A stretch of 9,885 nucleotides of DNA from Candidatus Woesearchaeota archaeon (GTDB taxonomy: Archaea; Nanobdellota; Nanobdellia; Woesearchaeales; PXDW01), in assembly GCA_003564925.1 (NCBI GenBank), contig PXDW01000081.1, forward strand, positions 1-9,885, given 5' to 3'. Below, in pieces: positions 5,644 through 9,885 of this stretch. The position numbers and the translations under genes are program-made. Every line of letters starts with the position of its first letter. The stretch's first letter is position 1. The notes under the pieces were generated by a model, which saw nothing but the letters and a program-made list of their open reading frames with translations, had not been told where the DNA came from and did not search any database.

Positions 5644-5689
5644 CTTAAGTCCCCGGGACATCTGCCGATATTATATATAGCAGGGGGGA
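5644..5689 (+). promoter_or_regulatory. sigma-28-like core promoter, copy 1 (rightward)
   Basis: CTTAAG, then 14 bases (one fewer than the other copies, and containing CCCCGGG), GCCGATAT, TATATATAGCAGGGGGG. It drives the 5715 gene. The changed spacer could weaken or alter its regulation. Confidence 0.75.
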
Positions 5690-5714
5690 CGGTAATTAAA
5701 TTTTGGGGGTAACC

Positions 5715-5948
5715 ATGAATTATGGAAAGTTAAAAGAAAGCTTGTTATCTTATGGGCGACGGAGCAATTTTGCTTATGTGAGCGATTCATATAGGCCACA
5801 CCTGAGACAAGATAAAAAGTTTAAACAATGGAAGCGGCTTTTGAATAAAGTCACTATAAAAAGCTTTAGTGACAAAGAGCGCGAAGTATTAGCAAAGATG
5901 TTGGATTGTCGCATAGTTCACAGCCAGTGGGCCTGTGGTTTACTGTAA
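5715..5948 (+). CDS. small basic hypothetical protein, first gene of the rightward arm
   Basis: A 77-residue protein, basic in its first two thirds (LRQDKKFKQWKRLLNKVTIKS) and ending with DCRIVHSQWACGLL. A C-terminal helical part, FSDKEREVLAKMLDC, could be a protein or DNA contact. ATG 5715 is chosen because GGGGGT stands five bases before it; an in-frame TTG at 5703 precedes that site. It is the only gene behind the promoter at 5644, and a hairpin (5951-5974) follows its stop. Its position mirrors the basic protein at 5308 on the other arm. Function not recognised. Confidence 0.7.
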   Translation: MNYGKLKESLLSYGRRSNFAYVSDSYRPHLRQDKKFKQWKRLLNKVTIKSFSDKEREVLAKMLDCRIVHSQWACGLL

Positions 5949-5950
5949 AA

Positions 5951-5974
5951 TTTGGGGGGCCTAAGTCCCCCAAA
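5951..5974 (+). terminator. GC hairpin after the 5715 gene
   Basis: TTTGGGGG and CCCCCAAA form an eight-base stem with an eight-base loop. There is no T-run after it, so termination may be weak or rho-assisted. The same tail (AAGTCCCCCAAAACACTACGATAAATCG) recurs after the 7434 stop, split here for length only. Confidence 0.45.
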
Positions 5975-6011
5975 ACACTACGATAAATCGTAAAGATTTT
6001 TATCGAAAACA

Positions 6012-6057
6012 CTTAAGTTTTACCTGAATTCTGCCGATATTATATATAGCAGGGGGG
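6012..6057 (+). promoter_or_regulatory. sigma-28-like core promoter, copy 2 (rightward)
   Basis: CTTAAG, 15 bases, GCCGATAT, TATATATAGCAGGGGGG. The upstream block CGATAAATCGTAAAG...TTTATCG (about 5981-6005) is a small inverted repeat shared with copy 4. It drives the 6086-6771 unit. Confidence 0.8.
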
Positions 6058-6085
6058 AAGGTCGCTAGAAAAAAACGAGGGTAAC

Positions 6086-6262
6086 ATGAGAAAATTCGAA
6101 GTGGTTAAAAAATTCGAGTATGACAGGAAAGAGTCTTACCATGTCATTTATGAAATTTTGGATAACGAGAGTTTCGTTGTTCTAGAAACCCCATCCGATA
6201 AGATATTGCTAGAAAGACTCAGGAGCTTCGGCAGGTGTGAAATCTGTTTTCGATATGTATAG
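6086..6262 (+). CDS. 58-aa hypothetical protein
   Basis: A 58-residue protein, complete, with a beta-rich first part (FEVVKKFEYD, YHVIYEILDNESFVVLE) and a C-terminal helix LLERLRSFGRCEIC. The sheet-then-helix layout and size resemble other short core proteins (for example at 7222). ATG 6086 follows GAGGGTAAC. It is the first gene of a three-gene unit behind the promoter at 6012. The stop TAG is followed at once by the GGGGG that serves the next gene. Function not recognised. Confidence 0.7.
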   Translation: MRKFEVVKKFEYDRKESYHVIYEILDNESFVVLETPSDKILLERLRSFGRCEICFRYV

Positions 6263-6271
6263 GGGGACTTT

Positions 6272-6334
6272 ATGATAGACTTACTTATAGCAGTGGCAAT
6301 AGTGACATTATTTGTCTATATTTCAAGGGGGTAA
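6272..6334 (+). CDS. 20-aa single-span membrane micropeptide
   Basis: A short frame encoding 20 residues: MIDLLIAVAIVT followed by LFVYISRG. It is almost entirely hydrophobic with a basic end, as expected for a single membrane span with the C-terminus on the cytoplasmic side. ATG 6272 has GGGGG five bases upstream, like the other core genes. Its last codons (AGG GGG TAA) form the ribosome-binding site of the next gene, and it ends two bases before that gene's ATG. The position, ribosome-binding site and membrane-like composition together support a real gene. Function unknown; small single-span peptides in phages are often regulators of larger membrane proteins or lysis, but nothing here shows which. 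Confidence 0.6.
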   Translation: MIDLLIAVAIVTLFVYISRG

Positions 6335-6336
6335 AA

Positions 6337-6771
6337 ATGAGTGGCGTAAAATGCAAAGATAGAGTGAAAGCAGCTTTAGAATCGCGTTTAGATGATTTTA
6401 AGGAAATTTTGGAAAGGTCCAGAGATGATGATAACGTCATTAGCGAAGAGGCCAATTCAGAACAATGCGAATATGGTTTAGAGTTAGCTTACGAGCCTAA
6501 TACCGATTCAGAAGAGCCAGCCCATGTAAGATATCTTATATCAACTGGTGGACCACATGAAGAGTTTAGAATATTCTTTGATTCTGAATTCAAGATTTAT
6601 TCGGTTGAGTTTGTGTTTTCAGATTGGTATGATGGTGCCTCAGTTTATTATATTATCACAAGATATTCACGTAAACTGAACAAAGACCAGAGAAACCTAG
6701 TTAATGAATTCGTATTCTTTGGGGATAATTTTTACCTTGAAGAGTTGATACGAAATTATAGGGGGAATTAA
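6337..6771 (+). CDS. conserved phage/plasmid protein (GPHEEFRIF...DWYDGA family)
   Basis: A 144-residue acidic soluble protein. A helical N-terminus (DRVKAALESRLDDFKEIL) precedes a conserved block: HVRYLISTGGPHEEFRIFFD at about 63-82, then YSVEFVFSDWYDGASVYY at about 88-105. This pattern (RY.lS.GGP.dEFR.y.d....i..ve..f.DWfDGA) marks a family I know from phages, plasmids and other mobile elements, with no proven function. The C-terminal part continues beyond the family block. ATG 6337 follows GGGGGTAAAA. It is third and last in its unit. The frame and family are well supported. Confidence 0.85.
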   Translation: MSGVKCKDRVKAALESRLDDFKEILERSRDDDNVISEEANSEQCEYGLELAYEPNTDSEEPAHVRYLISTGGPHEEFRIFFDSEFKIYSVEFVFSDWYDGASVYYIITRYSRKLNKDQRNLVNEFVFFGDNFYLEELIRNYRGN

Positions 6772-6792
6772 GTCCCCCCCCCTGCGGGGGGA
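6772..6792 (+). terminator. GC hairpin after the 6771 stop
   Basis: TCCCCCC and GGGGGGA form a seven-base stem around CCCTGC, followed by TAATTACC. There is no U-tract, so it is a weak terminator candidate or an mRNA-end structure. It lies between two units, just before promoter copy 3. Confidence 0.45.
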
Positions 6793-6842
6793 TAATTACC
6801 TAATATAACTCGGATAAATCGTAAAGAATTTTACCGAAAACA

Positions 6843-6888
6843 CTTAAGTTTTACCTAAATTCTGCCGATATTATATATAGCAGGGGGG
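6843..6888 (+). promoter_or_regulatory. sigma-28-like core promoter, copy 3 (rightward)
   Basis: CTTAAG, 15 bases, GCCGATAT, TATATATAGCAGGGGGG. It is nearly identical to copy 2, including CGGATAAATCGTAAAG and ACCGAAAACA upstream. It drives the 6918-7434 unit. Confidence 0.8.
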
Positions 6889-6917
6889 AACGGTAGCTAA
6901 CAACAACGGGGGTAAAA

Positions 6918-7166
6918 ATGGGTACGTATCAGAAAGCAACCAAGGTCGAGATAAAAACCTTTACCGTACCAAGAGAAGTGGTTTTCAGTGATATTGGAAA
7001 AGTGGTGTATAGGTATTGTGTCGAGATTTGGCATGATACCAATATCACAAAAAACAAACTATGTCAGACCAGAGAAGAGGCTGAACAGTGGGCCAAGGAA
7101 AACGAAACCTGTTGGATACCAGACTATAATGATATAACAATGGGGGGTAAATTCGGCTGCGATTAA
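6918..7166 (+). CDS. small hypothetical protein with TREEAE helix
   Basis: An 82-residue soluble protein: beta-like strands (VEIKTFTVPREVVF, YRYCVEIWHD), then a helix CQTREEAEQWAKENE (about 48-62) and an acidic, Gly-rich tail (DYNDITMGGKFGCD). The strands-plus-TREEAE layout also occurs in the 7831 gene, and more distantly in the 3611 gene. Such small beta-beta-alpha modules resemble the N-terminal arm domains of phage integrases and other small phage proteins, but the resemblance is too general to give a function. ATG 6918 follows GGGGGTAAAA. It is first in the unit behind promoter copy 3. Confidence 0.7.
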   Translation: MGTYQKATKVEIKTFTVPREVVFSDIGKVVYRYCVEIWHDTNITKNKLCQTREEAEQWAKENETCWIPDYNDITMGGKFGCD

Positions 7167-7174
7167 CAATCAAC

Positions 7175-7192
7175 GGGGGGACGCGTCCCCCC
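7175..7192. repeat. 18-bp perfect palindrome GGGGGGACG/CGTCCCCCC
   Basis: It is identical in its inner 18 bases to the palindrome in the leftward terminator at 2738-2761. Here no T-run follows, and it lies within a unit between the 7166 stop and the 7222 ATG. It may reduce expression of the downstream gene or bind a protein. Confidence 0.7.
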
Positions 7193-7221
7193 TATAACGA
7201 GATTTTAATGAGGGGGTAAAT

Positions 7222-7434
7222 ATGACTATATTTTTATTGCATACTTTTCAATGGGATGATGGCAGTGTTTGGGTGGCTCTAAAGGAAAAAATAGCATTGG
7301 TAACAACCAACGCGAAAACGGTTTATGATGCTATTAGCCAGCAAGGAGATGGAACGGTTTTTATTAGTGTATGGGAGAACGATAAATCAATAGGTGAGTA
7401 TAGACCACATGAATTTAAGGAGAAATTTTTATAA
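7222..7434 (+). CDS. small hypothetical protein
   Basis: A 70-residue protein: a hydrophobic, aromatic start (MTIFLLHTFQWDDGSVWVAL), a middle part VTTNAKTVYDAISQQGDG, and VFISVWENDKSIGEYRPHEF. It has two beta pairs around one helix and no membrane anchor. ATG 7222 follows GAGGGGGTAAAT. It is the second gene behind promoter copy 3, separated from the first by the 7175 palindrome. The stop is followed by AAGTCCCCC and the conserved upstream block of promoter copy 4. Function not recognised. Confidence 0.7.
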   Translation: MTIFLLHTFQWDDGSVWVALKEKIALVTTNAKTVYDAISQQGDGTVFISVWENDKSIGEYRPHEFKEKFL

Positions 7435-7481
7435 GTCCCCCAAAACACTACGATAAATCGTAAAGATTTTTATCGAAAACA

Positions 7482-7527
7482 CTTAAGTTTTACCAGAAAA
7501 CAGCCGATATTATATATAGCAGGAGGG
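7482..7527 (+). promoter_or_regulatory. sigma-28-like core promoter, copy 4 (rightward)
   Basis: CTTAAG, 15 bases, GCCGATAT, then TATATATAGCAGGAGGG (one A in the G-run). It shares its upstream block (ACTACGATAAATCG ... TTTTATCGAAAACA) with copy 2. It drives the longest rightward unit, 7556 to 8894. Confidence 0.8.
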
Positions 7528-7555
7528 AAGGAGGCTAAAAAATAGAGGGTTTAAG

Positions 7556-7765
7556 ATGGCAAAAAAATATTCACTACTAAGACATAAGACATCCGGTGAA
7601 AGGGTTGTAAGAATCAATAAGACCAGGGAGCTGGTGAAGGAATTCGAGCAACCAGAAAGATTCAAAGAGCTGGCAAAGAGAGCAAGAAACAATGCCAGAC
7701 AGAGCCAGAGAAACGAACTCTTAAGGTCGTTTGGCTTGACGAAAACACCATACGGTTGGGAGTAA
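7556..7765 (+). CDS. small basic phage-type hypothetical protein
   Basis: A 69-residue, strongly basic protein: KYSLLRHKTSGERVVRINK, then a helix RFKELAKRARNNARQSQRNELL and the ending RSFGLTKTPYGWE. A basic helix with RxxAR repeats followed by 'R..GL.K..-aromatic' is typical of a class of small phage proteins, sometimes suspected of nucleic-acid binding; I recall the pattern but no function. ATG 7556 follows GAGGGTTTAA. It is the first gene behind promoter copy 4. Confidence 0.7.
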   Translation: MAKKYSLLRHKTSGERVVRINKTRELVKEFEQPERFKELAKRARNNARQSQRNELLRSFGLTKTPYGWE

Positions 7766-7790
7766 AAAGCAACATGCAAACAAAGGGGGT

Positions 7791-7804
7791 GGGGGGAGTC
7801 CCCC
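7791..7804. repeat. short GC inverted repeat GGGGGG-AGT-CCCCC
   Basis: A G-run and a C-run are separated by AGT between the 7765 stop and the 7831 ATG, with TTTTT eight bases later. It may be a weak hairpin that lowers read-through in the 7556-8894 unit. It belongs to the GGGGGAC/GTCCCCC set seen throughout the window. Confidence 0.4.
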
Positions 7805-7830
7805 GCTCTCGATTTTTAAGGGGGTAAAAA

Positions 7831-8052
7831 ATGTTTGATTCAGTACCAAAAAATGATATATTCTTAAATGGTAAATTGGTCGGTGCGATTTATTACAGCG
7901 TTGAACATAGGGTTTGGGTAGCTGTACCGTCAGAGAACCAAGACTTGCATGTTCAATTTGCCACAAGAGAAGAGGCAGAATTTGAATTGAAAATTCACTC
8001 TTTTTTCTTAGATAATTATAAAGACACCATCGGTGGACTTCCCAAACACTAA
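7831..8052 (+). CDS. small hypothetical protein with TREEAE helix
   Basis: A 73-residue protein: DIFLNGKLVGAIYYSVEHRVWVAV (two beta strands), HVQFATREEAEFELKIHSFF (strand plus helix) and a DTIGGLPKH tail. It resembles the 6918 protein in layout, in the TREEAE motif and in a DY/DN..DI/TIGG ending, so the two are probably distant paralogues. ATG 7831 follows GGGGGTAAAAA. It is second in its unit. Function not recognised. Confidence 0.7.
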   Translation: MFDSVPKNDIFLNGKLVGAIYYSVEHRVWVAVPSENQDLHVQFATREEAEFELKIHSFFLDNYKDTIGGLPKH

Positions 8053-8074
8053 GGCGTATTATTAGGGGTTGACC

Positions 8075-8251
8075 ATGACAAATAAAAAGAAAAGCAAGAC
8101 CCAAAAAATAAAGGAAACTCTCAATTATGAGCTGGGCTTTCTTTATGATTTGCTGCACAGTGAGATAGACAATAACGGAACTGCTTCGCTGATTGCTAAG
8201 GAAATCGAGACCAGAGAAAACGAAATACAGCGGCTAGAAAACAGGGGGTAA
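8075..8251 (+). CDS. 58-aa coiled-coil-like hypothetical protein
   Basis: A 58-residue, charged helical protein: a basic N-terminus (TNKKKSKTQKIKETL) and an acidic C-terminal helix (LIAKEIETRENEIQRLENRG). Its middle part, NYELGFLYDLLHSEIDNN, looks amphipathic. ATG 8075 is preferred over the in-frame TTG at 8069 because GGGGT precedes the ATG at five bases. The last codons (AGG GGG TAA) supply the ribosome-binding site of the next gene one base away, so translation is coupled. Function not recognised. Confidence 0.65.
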   Translation: MTNKKKSKTQKIKETLNYELGFLYDLLHSEIDNNGTASLIAKEIETRENEIQRLENRG

Positions 8252-8252
8252 C

Positions 8253-8462
8253 ATGGCAAAGACTTTTGACATAAACAGATTAGATAGAGGGTCGGTTGAA
8301 GTGGGTGGAGATAGAACGGAGTATCCAGACTTTACTGATGCATATATAATCAGTGCCCAATGGGACGATGGAACCGAGTTAACACAGGAGGAATTAGACA
8401 TTTTAGAATTAGAGCATGGCGACGTGGTTAACGAATTGATTTTTGAAAGCACGTTACCTTAA
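8253..8462 (+). CDS. conserved phage/plasmid protein (YPDF-DAYI-SA-DGTELT family)
   Basis: A 69-residue acidic protein. The conserved run is VGGDRTEYPDFTDAYIISA at about 17-35, then DDGTELTQEELDILE at about 38-52 and VVNELIFES. The order '(D/E)YPDF.DAyi..A...DG..LT.eEL..L....vv' is one I know as a small conserved protein of phages and plasmids, with no known function. Its length is typical. ATG 8253 follows GGGGGTAAC directly after the preceding stop. It is fourth in its unit. Confidence 0.85.
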   Translation: MAKTFDINRLDRGSVEVGGDRTEYPDFTDAYIISAQWDDGTELTQEELDILELEHGDVVNELIFESTLP

Positions 8463-8487
8463 ACTAAACTTTTAAACAGGGGTTTAC

Positions 8488-8850
8488 ATGAGTGATTTAG
8501 AAAACGATATTAAACTAGTCAAAAAATTGCTTCAAGATGATAGCTGGCTTCACAGACTAGGGGCCGTTTGGAGATTATCGAAATTGTTGGACGAAACGGA
8601 AGGCTGCACTAGGGTAAATCTGCTGCATCTTTTAGTCGATTTTATAACTGGTGAGGAATGCAACACAACCAGAGCCGTAGCCGCAAGGGGTTTAAACGAA
8701 CACCTAGAAAATACAGGAGATGTGCTTATAGGTGCCCCGCTTGAGATTTTAGAAAACTACCTTGAGTCAGAACCATCATTGGTAATCAGAGAGTATCTGC
8801 ACCCATTGATCTTGGCTGGGGTACAACGAAGGGAGAAAGATAATTCATGA
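8488..8850 (+). CDS. hypothetical helical-repeat (HEAT-like) protein
   Basis: A 120-residue, almost wholly helical protein. At least two antiparallel helix pairs can be seen: DDSWLHRLGAVWRLSKLLDE and NTTRAVAARGLNEHLEN, each with the 'R..A...L..L' pattern of HEAT/armadillo repeats, and a third, more divergent pair (LVIREYLHPLIL). Such repeats act as protein-binding scaffolds, so an interaction or adaptor role is plausible. ATG 8488 follows GGGGTTTAC. It is the last full-size gene of the rightward arm; its TGA overlaps a possible micropeptide start. Family assignment is by pattern only. Confidence 0.75.
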   Translation: MSDLENDIKLVKKLLQDDSWLHRLGAVWRLSKLLDETEGCTRVNLLHLLVDFITGEECNTTRAVAARGLNEHLENTGDVLIGAPLEILENYLESEPSLVIREYLHPLILAGVQRREKDNS

Positions 8851-8894
8851 TAAGCGAATTTTGGTACAGCATATTAGGCGAAATAATAGGCTAA
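8847..8894 (+). CDS. possible 15-aa peptide
   Basis: The ATG overlaps the preceding stop (ATGA) and opens a 15-codon frame, MISEFWYSILGEIIG, which is amphipathic. GGGAG lies eleven bases upstream, longer than ideal. The overlap is of the coupled type seen elsewhere, but the frame is short enough to arise by chance. It ends four bases before a sigma-54 site. Confidence 0.25.
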   Translation: MISEFWYSILGEIIG

Positions 8895-8897
8895 TAT

Positions 8898-8913
8898 TGG
8901 CACGAAGTTTGCA
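8898..8913 (+). promoter_or_regulatory. sigma-54 promoter, outward (rightward)
   Basis: TGGCAC-GAAGT-TTGCA is an exact match to the consensus with the favoured G after CAC. Transcription should start near 8925 and run outward through the curved A-tract region. It begins four bases after the last core reading frame. Confidence 0.7.
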
Positions 8914-8930
8914 GAAGCGCTAAAATATTG

Positions 8931-8998
8931 AAAAAATTCACTAAAATTAGTGAAAAAAAGCGAAAAAATCGCAAAAAAACACTAAAAAACGTGAAAAA
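8931..8998. other. phased A-tracts, predicted intrinsically curved DNA
   Basis: Runs of four to seven As are centred at about 8933.5, 8944.5, 8956, 8965.5, 8976, 8986.5 and 8996, so spacing is close to one helical turn throughout. Such phasing causes static DNA bending. The tract lies between two sigma-54 sites, just upstream of the one at 9018, where a bend would help an activator reach the polymerase. Small inverted repeats (TTCACTAA/TTAGTGAA at 8937-8954; GCGA/TCGC at 8960-8972) overlap it. Confidence 0.7.
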
Positions 8999-9017
8999 TG
9001 TGTGATCGAGTGAAAAT

Positions 9018-9033
9018 TGGTATAATTCTTGCA
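9018..9033 (+). promoter_or_regulatory. sigma-54-like promoter, outward (rightward)
   Basis: TGGTAT-AATTC-TTGCA has the invariant GG and GC with correct spacing and two departures in the -24 block. It lies downstream of the curved A-tract region, and the predicted start falls in the tandem CATGTAAAT repeat. Confidence 0.55.
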
Positions 9034-9352
9034 AAAGCATGTAAATCATGTAAATGTTGATAGGGGGGACGCGCTAAATTTTGAAATTGAAATTTTGAAA
9101 AAAGTGGCCATTCGGGTAAATTTGGCATGATTTTTGAAAATGGTGTTGAGATTTGGGGACGTCCCGGGGTCCCCCCAAAAACCGGTTTTAAGTGGGTGGG
9201 CCGCTCAAATGGTCGACCGGGGCGCGATCATCGGCAGAACAGATTTTTCACTGAAAGTCGCAAAAATTTACGATTTTCAGCTAGAAAACGATTTTTGGAA
9301 ACTTTTCAAAAAAATTGCGCCAGAAAATTTTTTTGGCTGAAAGTCGAGCAAA

Positions 9353-9390
9353 GGGGACTTTAGGGGACTTTCTCAACTTCTCAAGACTTT
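9353..9390 (-). repeat. GGGGACTTT repeats upstream of the 9474 sigma-54 site
   Basis: GGGGACTTT occurs twice ten bases apart (9353 and 9363), followed by weaker copies (CAACTT, AAGACTTT) at about ten-base steps. On the minus strand they read AAAGTCCCC, like the end of the left array (AAAGTCCCCC at 1511-1520). They lie 85-120 bp upstream of the sigma-54 site, a usual activator distance. Confidence 0.5.
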
Positions 9391-9473
9391 CACAATTTTT
9401 TGGAAGAATTCATGCAAAAATCGCTGTAACACCGCGTAATTTTTGAAAATTTTCCAAAATATGAGATATTTTT

Positions 9474-9489
9474 TGGCACAGAACTTGCA
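9474..9489 (+). promoter_or_regulatory. sigma-54 promoter for the right-edge gene
   Basis: TGGCAC-AGAAC-TTGCA is an exact consensus match. Transcription should start near 9501, giving a leader of roughly 195 bases before the ATG at 9697. This is the clearest pairing of a sigma-54 site with a downstream gene in the window. Confidence 0.7.
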
Positions 9490-9696
9490 TATTTTTGAAA
9501 ATAGCGGAAAACACCGGAAAACTGGAATTTCCGATTTTGAGGCAATTTCCGAAATTTCTCACGAATATCCAATTAGTAGCCAATTTTCCCAAAAATTATC
9601 CAATTCTCCGAAATCGGAAAATATGGAAAAATATGGAAAATTGGGAAAAATCGCAATTTTTGCAAAATTTGTTAAAAACCAAAAATGGAGAAAATT

Positions 9697-9885
9697 ATGG
9701 AAAACACCGAAAAACTAACAAAAGCCGAAATTGAGTGGGCAAAGGGAAATACAACACCCAATGTTTTGCTTGATGAACATCAATGGAACATTTTATCAAA
9801 GATTTCAAGAGGTTTGCAATACTGGGATCATTACGGAGGCCAGAGATGGAGGGATACTTCCTGTTTGAGTTATCTTGATAGGATG
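9697..9885 (+). CDS. hypothetical protein, 5' part only (runs off the window)
   Basis: The first 63 codons of a protein that is still open at the window end. It starts MENTEKLTKAEIEWAKGNT and contains VLLDEHQWNILSKISRGLQYWDHYGGQRWRD in shorter blocks (LLDEHQWNILSKI; GLQYWDHYGGQRWRD), rich in aromatic residues. ATG 9697 follows GGAG at six bases, a normal ribosome-binding site unlike the G-tract type of the core genes. It lies about 195 bases downstream of the predicted start of an exact sigma-54 site. No family recognised from this part. Confidence 0.7.
   Translation, partial: MENTEKLTKAEIEWAKGNTTPNVLLDEHQWNILSKISRGLQYWDHYGGQRWRDTSCLSYLDRM

Larger units (their letters stand above)
5309..5714. 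other. central divergent regulatory region (about 400 bp)
   Basis: No gene is visible. The region holds a leftward promoter (5349-5377), the five-copy palindrome and 76-bp repeat array (5390-5559), a plain A+T-rich stretch (5560-5643) and the rightward promoter (5644-5689). Both arms of the core start here, so it could be a control region, a replication origin, or both. Confidence 0.75.
8895..9696. other. right non-coding regulatory region (about 800 bp)
   Basis: No convincing gene is present. The stretch has three strong rightward sigma-54 sites (8898, 9018, 9474), phased A-tracts (8931-8998), short inverted repeats (8937-8954; 8960-8972), a tandem 9-bp repeat CATGTAAAT (9038-9055), GC palindromes near 9063 and 9155-9176, GGGGACTTT repeats (9353-9390) and A/T-rich low-complexity sequence with second phased A-tracts (about 9618-9650). 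It mirrors the left non-coding region. Confidence 0.75.

Noticed and set aside
5640..7527. Reading the GATATTATATATAGCAGGGGGG repeat as a T7-like phage RNA polymerase promoter
   Set aside because: Two copies lack the G-rich block but keep CTTAAG-N15-CCGATAT, and a fixed upstream block at bacterial sigma spacing favours a sigma-type promoter. It is kept as an alternative in the findings.
5640..7527. Archaeal promoter (TATA box) interpretation of TTATATATA
   Set aside because: Exact bacterial sigma-54 sites, ribosome-binding sites before nearly all genes and the upstream CTTAAG element point to a bacterial host.
7510..8158. Two leftward open frames (7510-7779 and 7721-8158)
   Set aside because: Shadows of the rightward genes at 7556 and 7831, which have G-tract ribosome-binding sites and a promoter; the leftward frames span promoter and intergenic repeats.
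8234..8452. Leftward open frame of 72 codons
   Set aside because: It is antisense to the recognised YPDF-DAYI family gene at 8253-8462.
9123..9138. A further sigma-54-like site, TGGCAT-GATTT-TTGAA
   Set aside because: The nearly invariant GC of the -12 block is missing (TTGAA), so I leave it out of the promoter list; it may be a decayed copy.
9127..9734. Several overlapping open frames on both strands (9127-9363, 9134-9340, 9390-9592, 9443-9718, 9495-9734)
   Set aside because: They overlap one another in different frames, have low-complexity composition (runs of Lys, Phe, Asn from A/T-rich DNA), lack ribosome-binding sites and cover a sigma-54 site and repeats. I treat the region as non-coding.

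Overview
This A+T-rich window looks like part of a bacterial mobile element, either a phage or a phage-plasmid. Almost every gene is a small hypothetical, packed into short transcription units. Several belong to families I know mainly from phages and plasmids: a DPGHGW protein, a GFSVWGT/FGFFKRP protein, a GPHEEFRIF/DWYDGA protein, a YPDF-DAYI-SA protein and a compact AAA+ ATPase. I see no rRNA, tRNA, integrase, replication initiator or structural gene. The host was probably a bacterium with sigma-54 and a flagellar-type sigma-28, because textbook matches to both promoter classes occur repeatedly. The species cannot be told from the sequence.

Layout. A core (about 1.8-8.9 kb) has two divergent arms that face away from a central non-coding region at 5309-5714. 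That centre carries five copies of an 18-bp imperfect palindrome inside a 76-bp direct repeat. Leftward arm: 5308, 4835-4651 (membrane protein plus AAA+ ATPase), 3611, 3283-2722 and 2126. Rightward arm: 5715, 6086-6771, 6918-7434 and 7556-8894. Each short unit is headed by a copy of one promoter, CTTAAG-N15-GCCGATAT followed by TATATATAGCAGGGGGG. There are nine copies, five leftward and four rightward. The first two blocks match the sigma-28/sigma-D consensus, including its spacing. Almost all core genes use a G-tract (GGGGGT or GAGGGT) ribosome-binding site.

Flanks. The core is bordered by non-coding regions (1118-1832 and 8895-9696) with six strong sigma-54 sites (TGGCAY-N5-TTGCA or close). 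Five of them point outward. These flanks also hold an 11-bp periodic repeat array (1422-1520), phased A-tracts predicting curved DNA (8931-8998) and GGGGGAC/GTCCCCC palindromes. Beyond them lie a leftward four-gene operon with two cysteine-rich paralogues and, at the right edge, the start of a gene that continues outside the window. These flanking genes use ordinary GGAG/GAGG ribosome-binding sites.

Interpretation (inference). The element seems to divide its genes between two alternative sigma factors of the host: sigma-28-type for the core and sigma-54 for the flanking modules. Gene functions are mostly unknown. The regulatory architecture is the most unusual content of the window. A leader upstream of the 57-aa membrane protein can also form a pseudoknot-like fold and may be a cis-acting RNA element.
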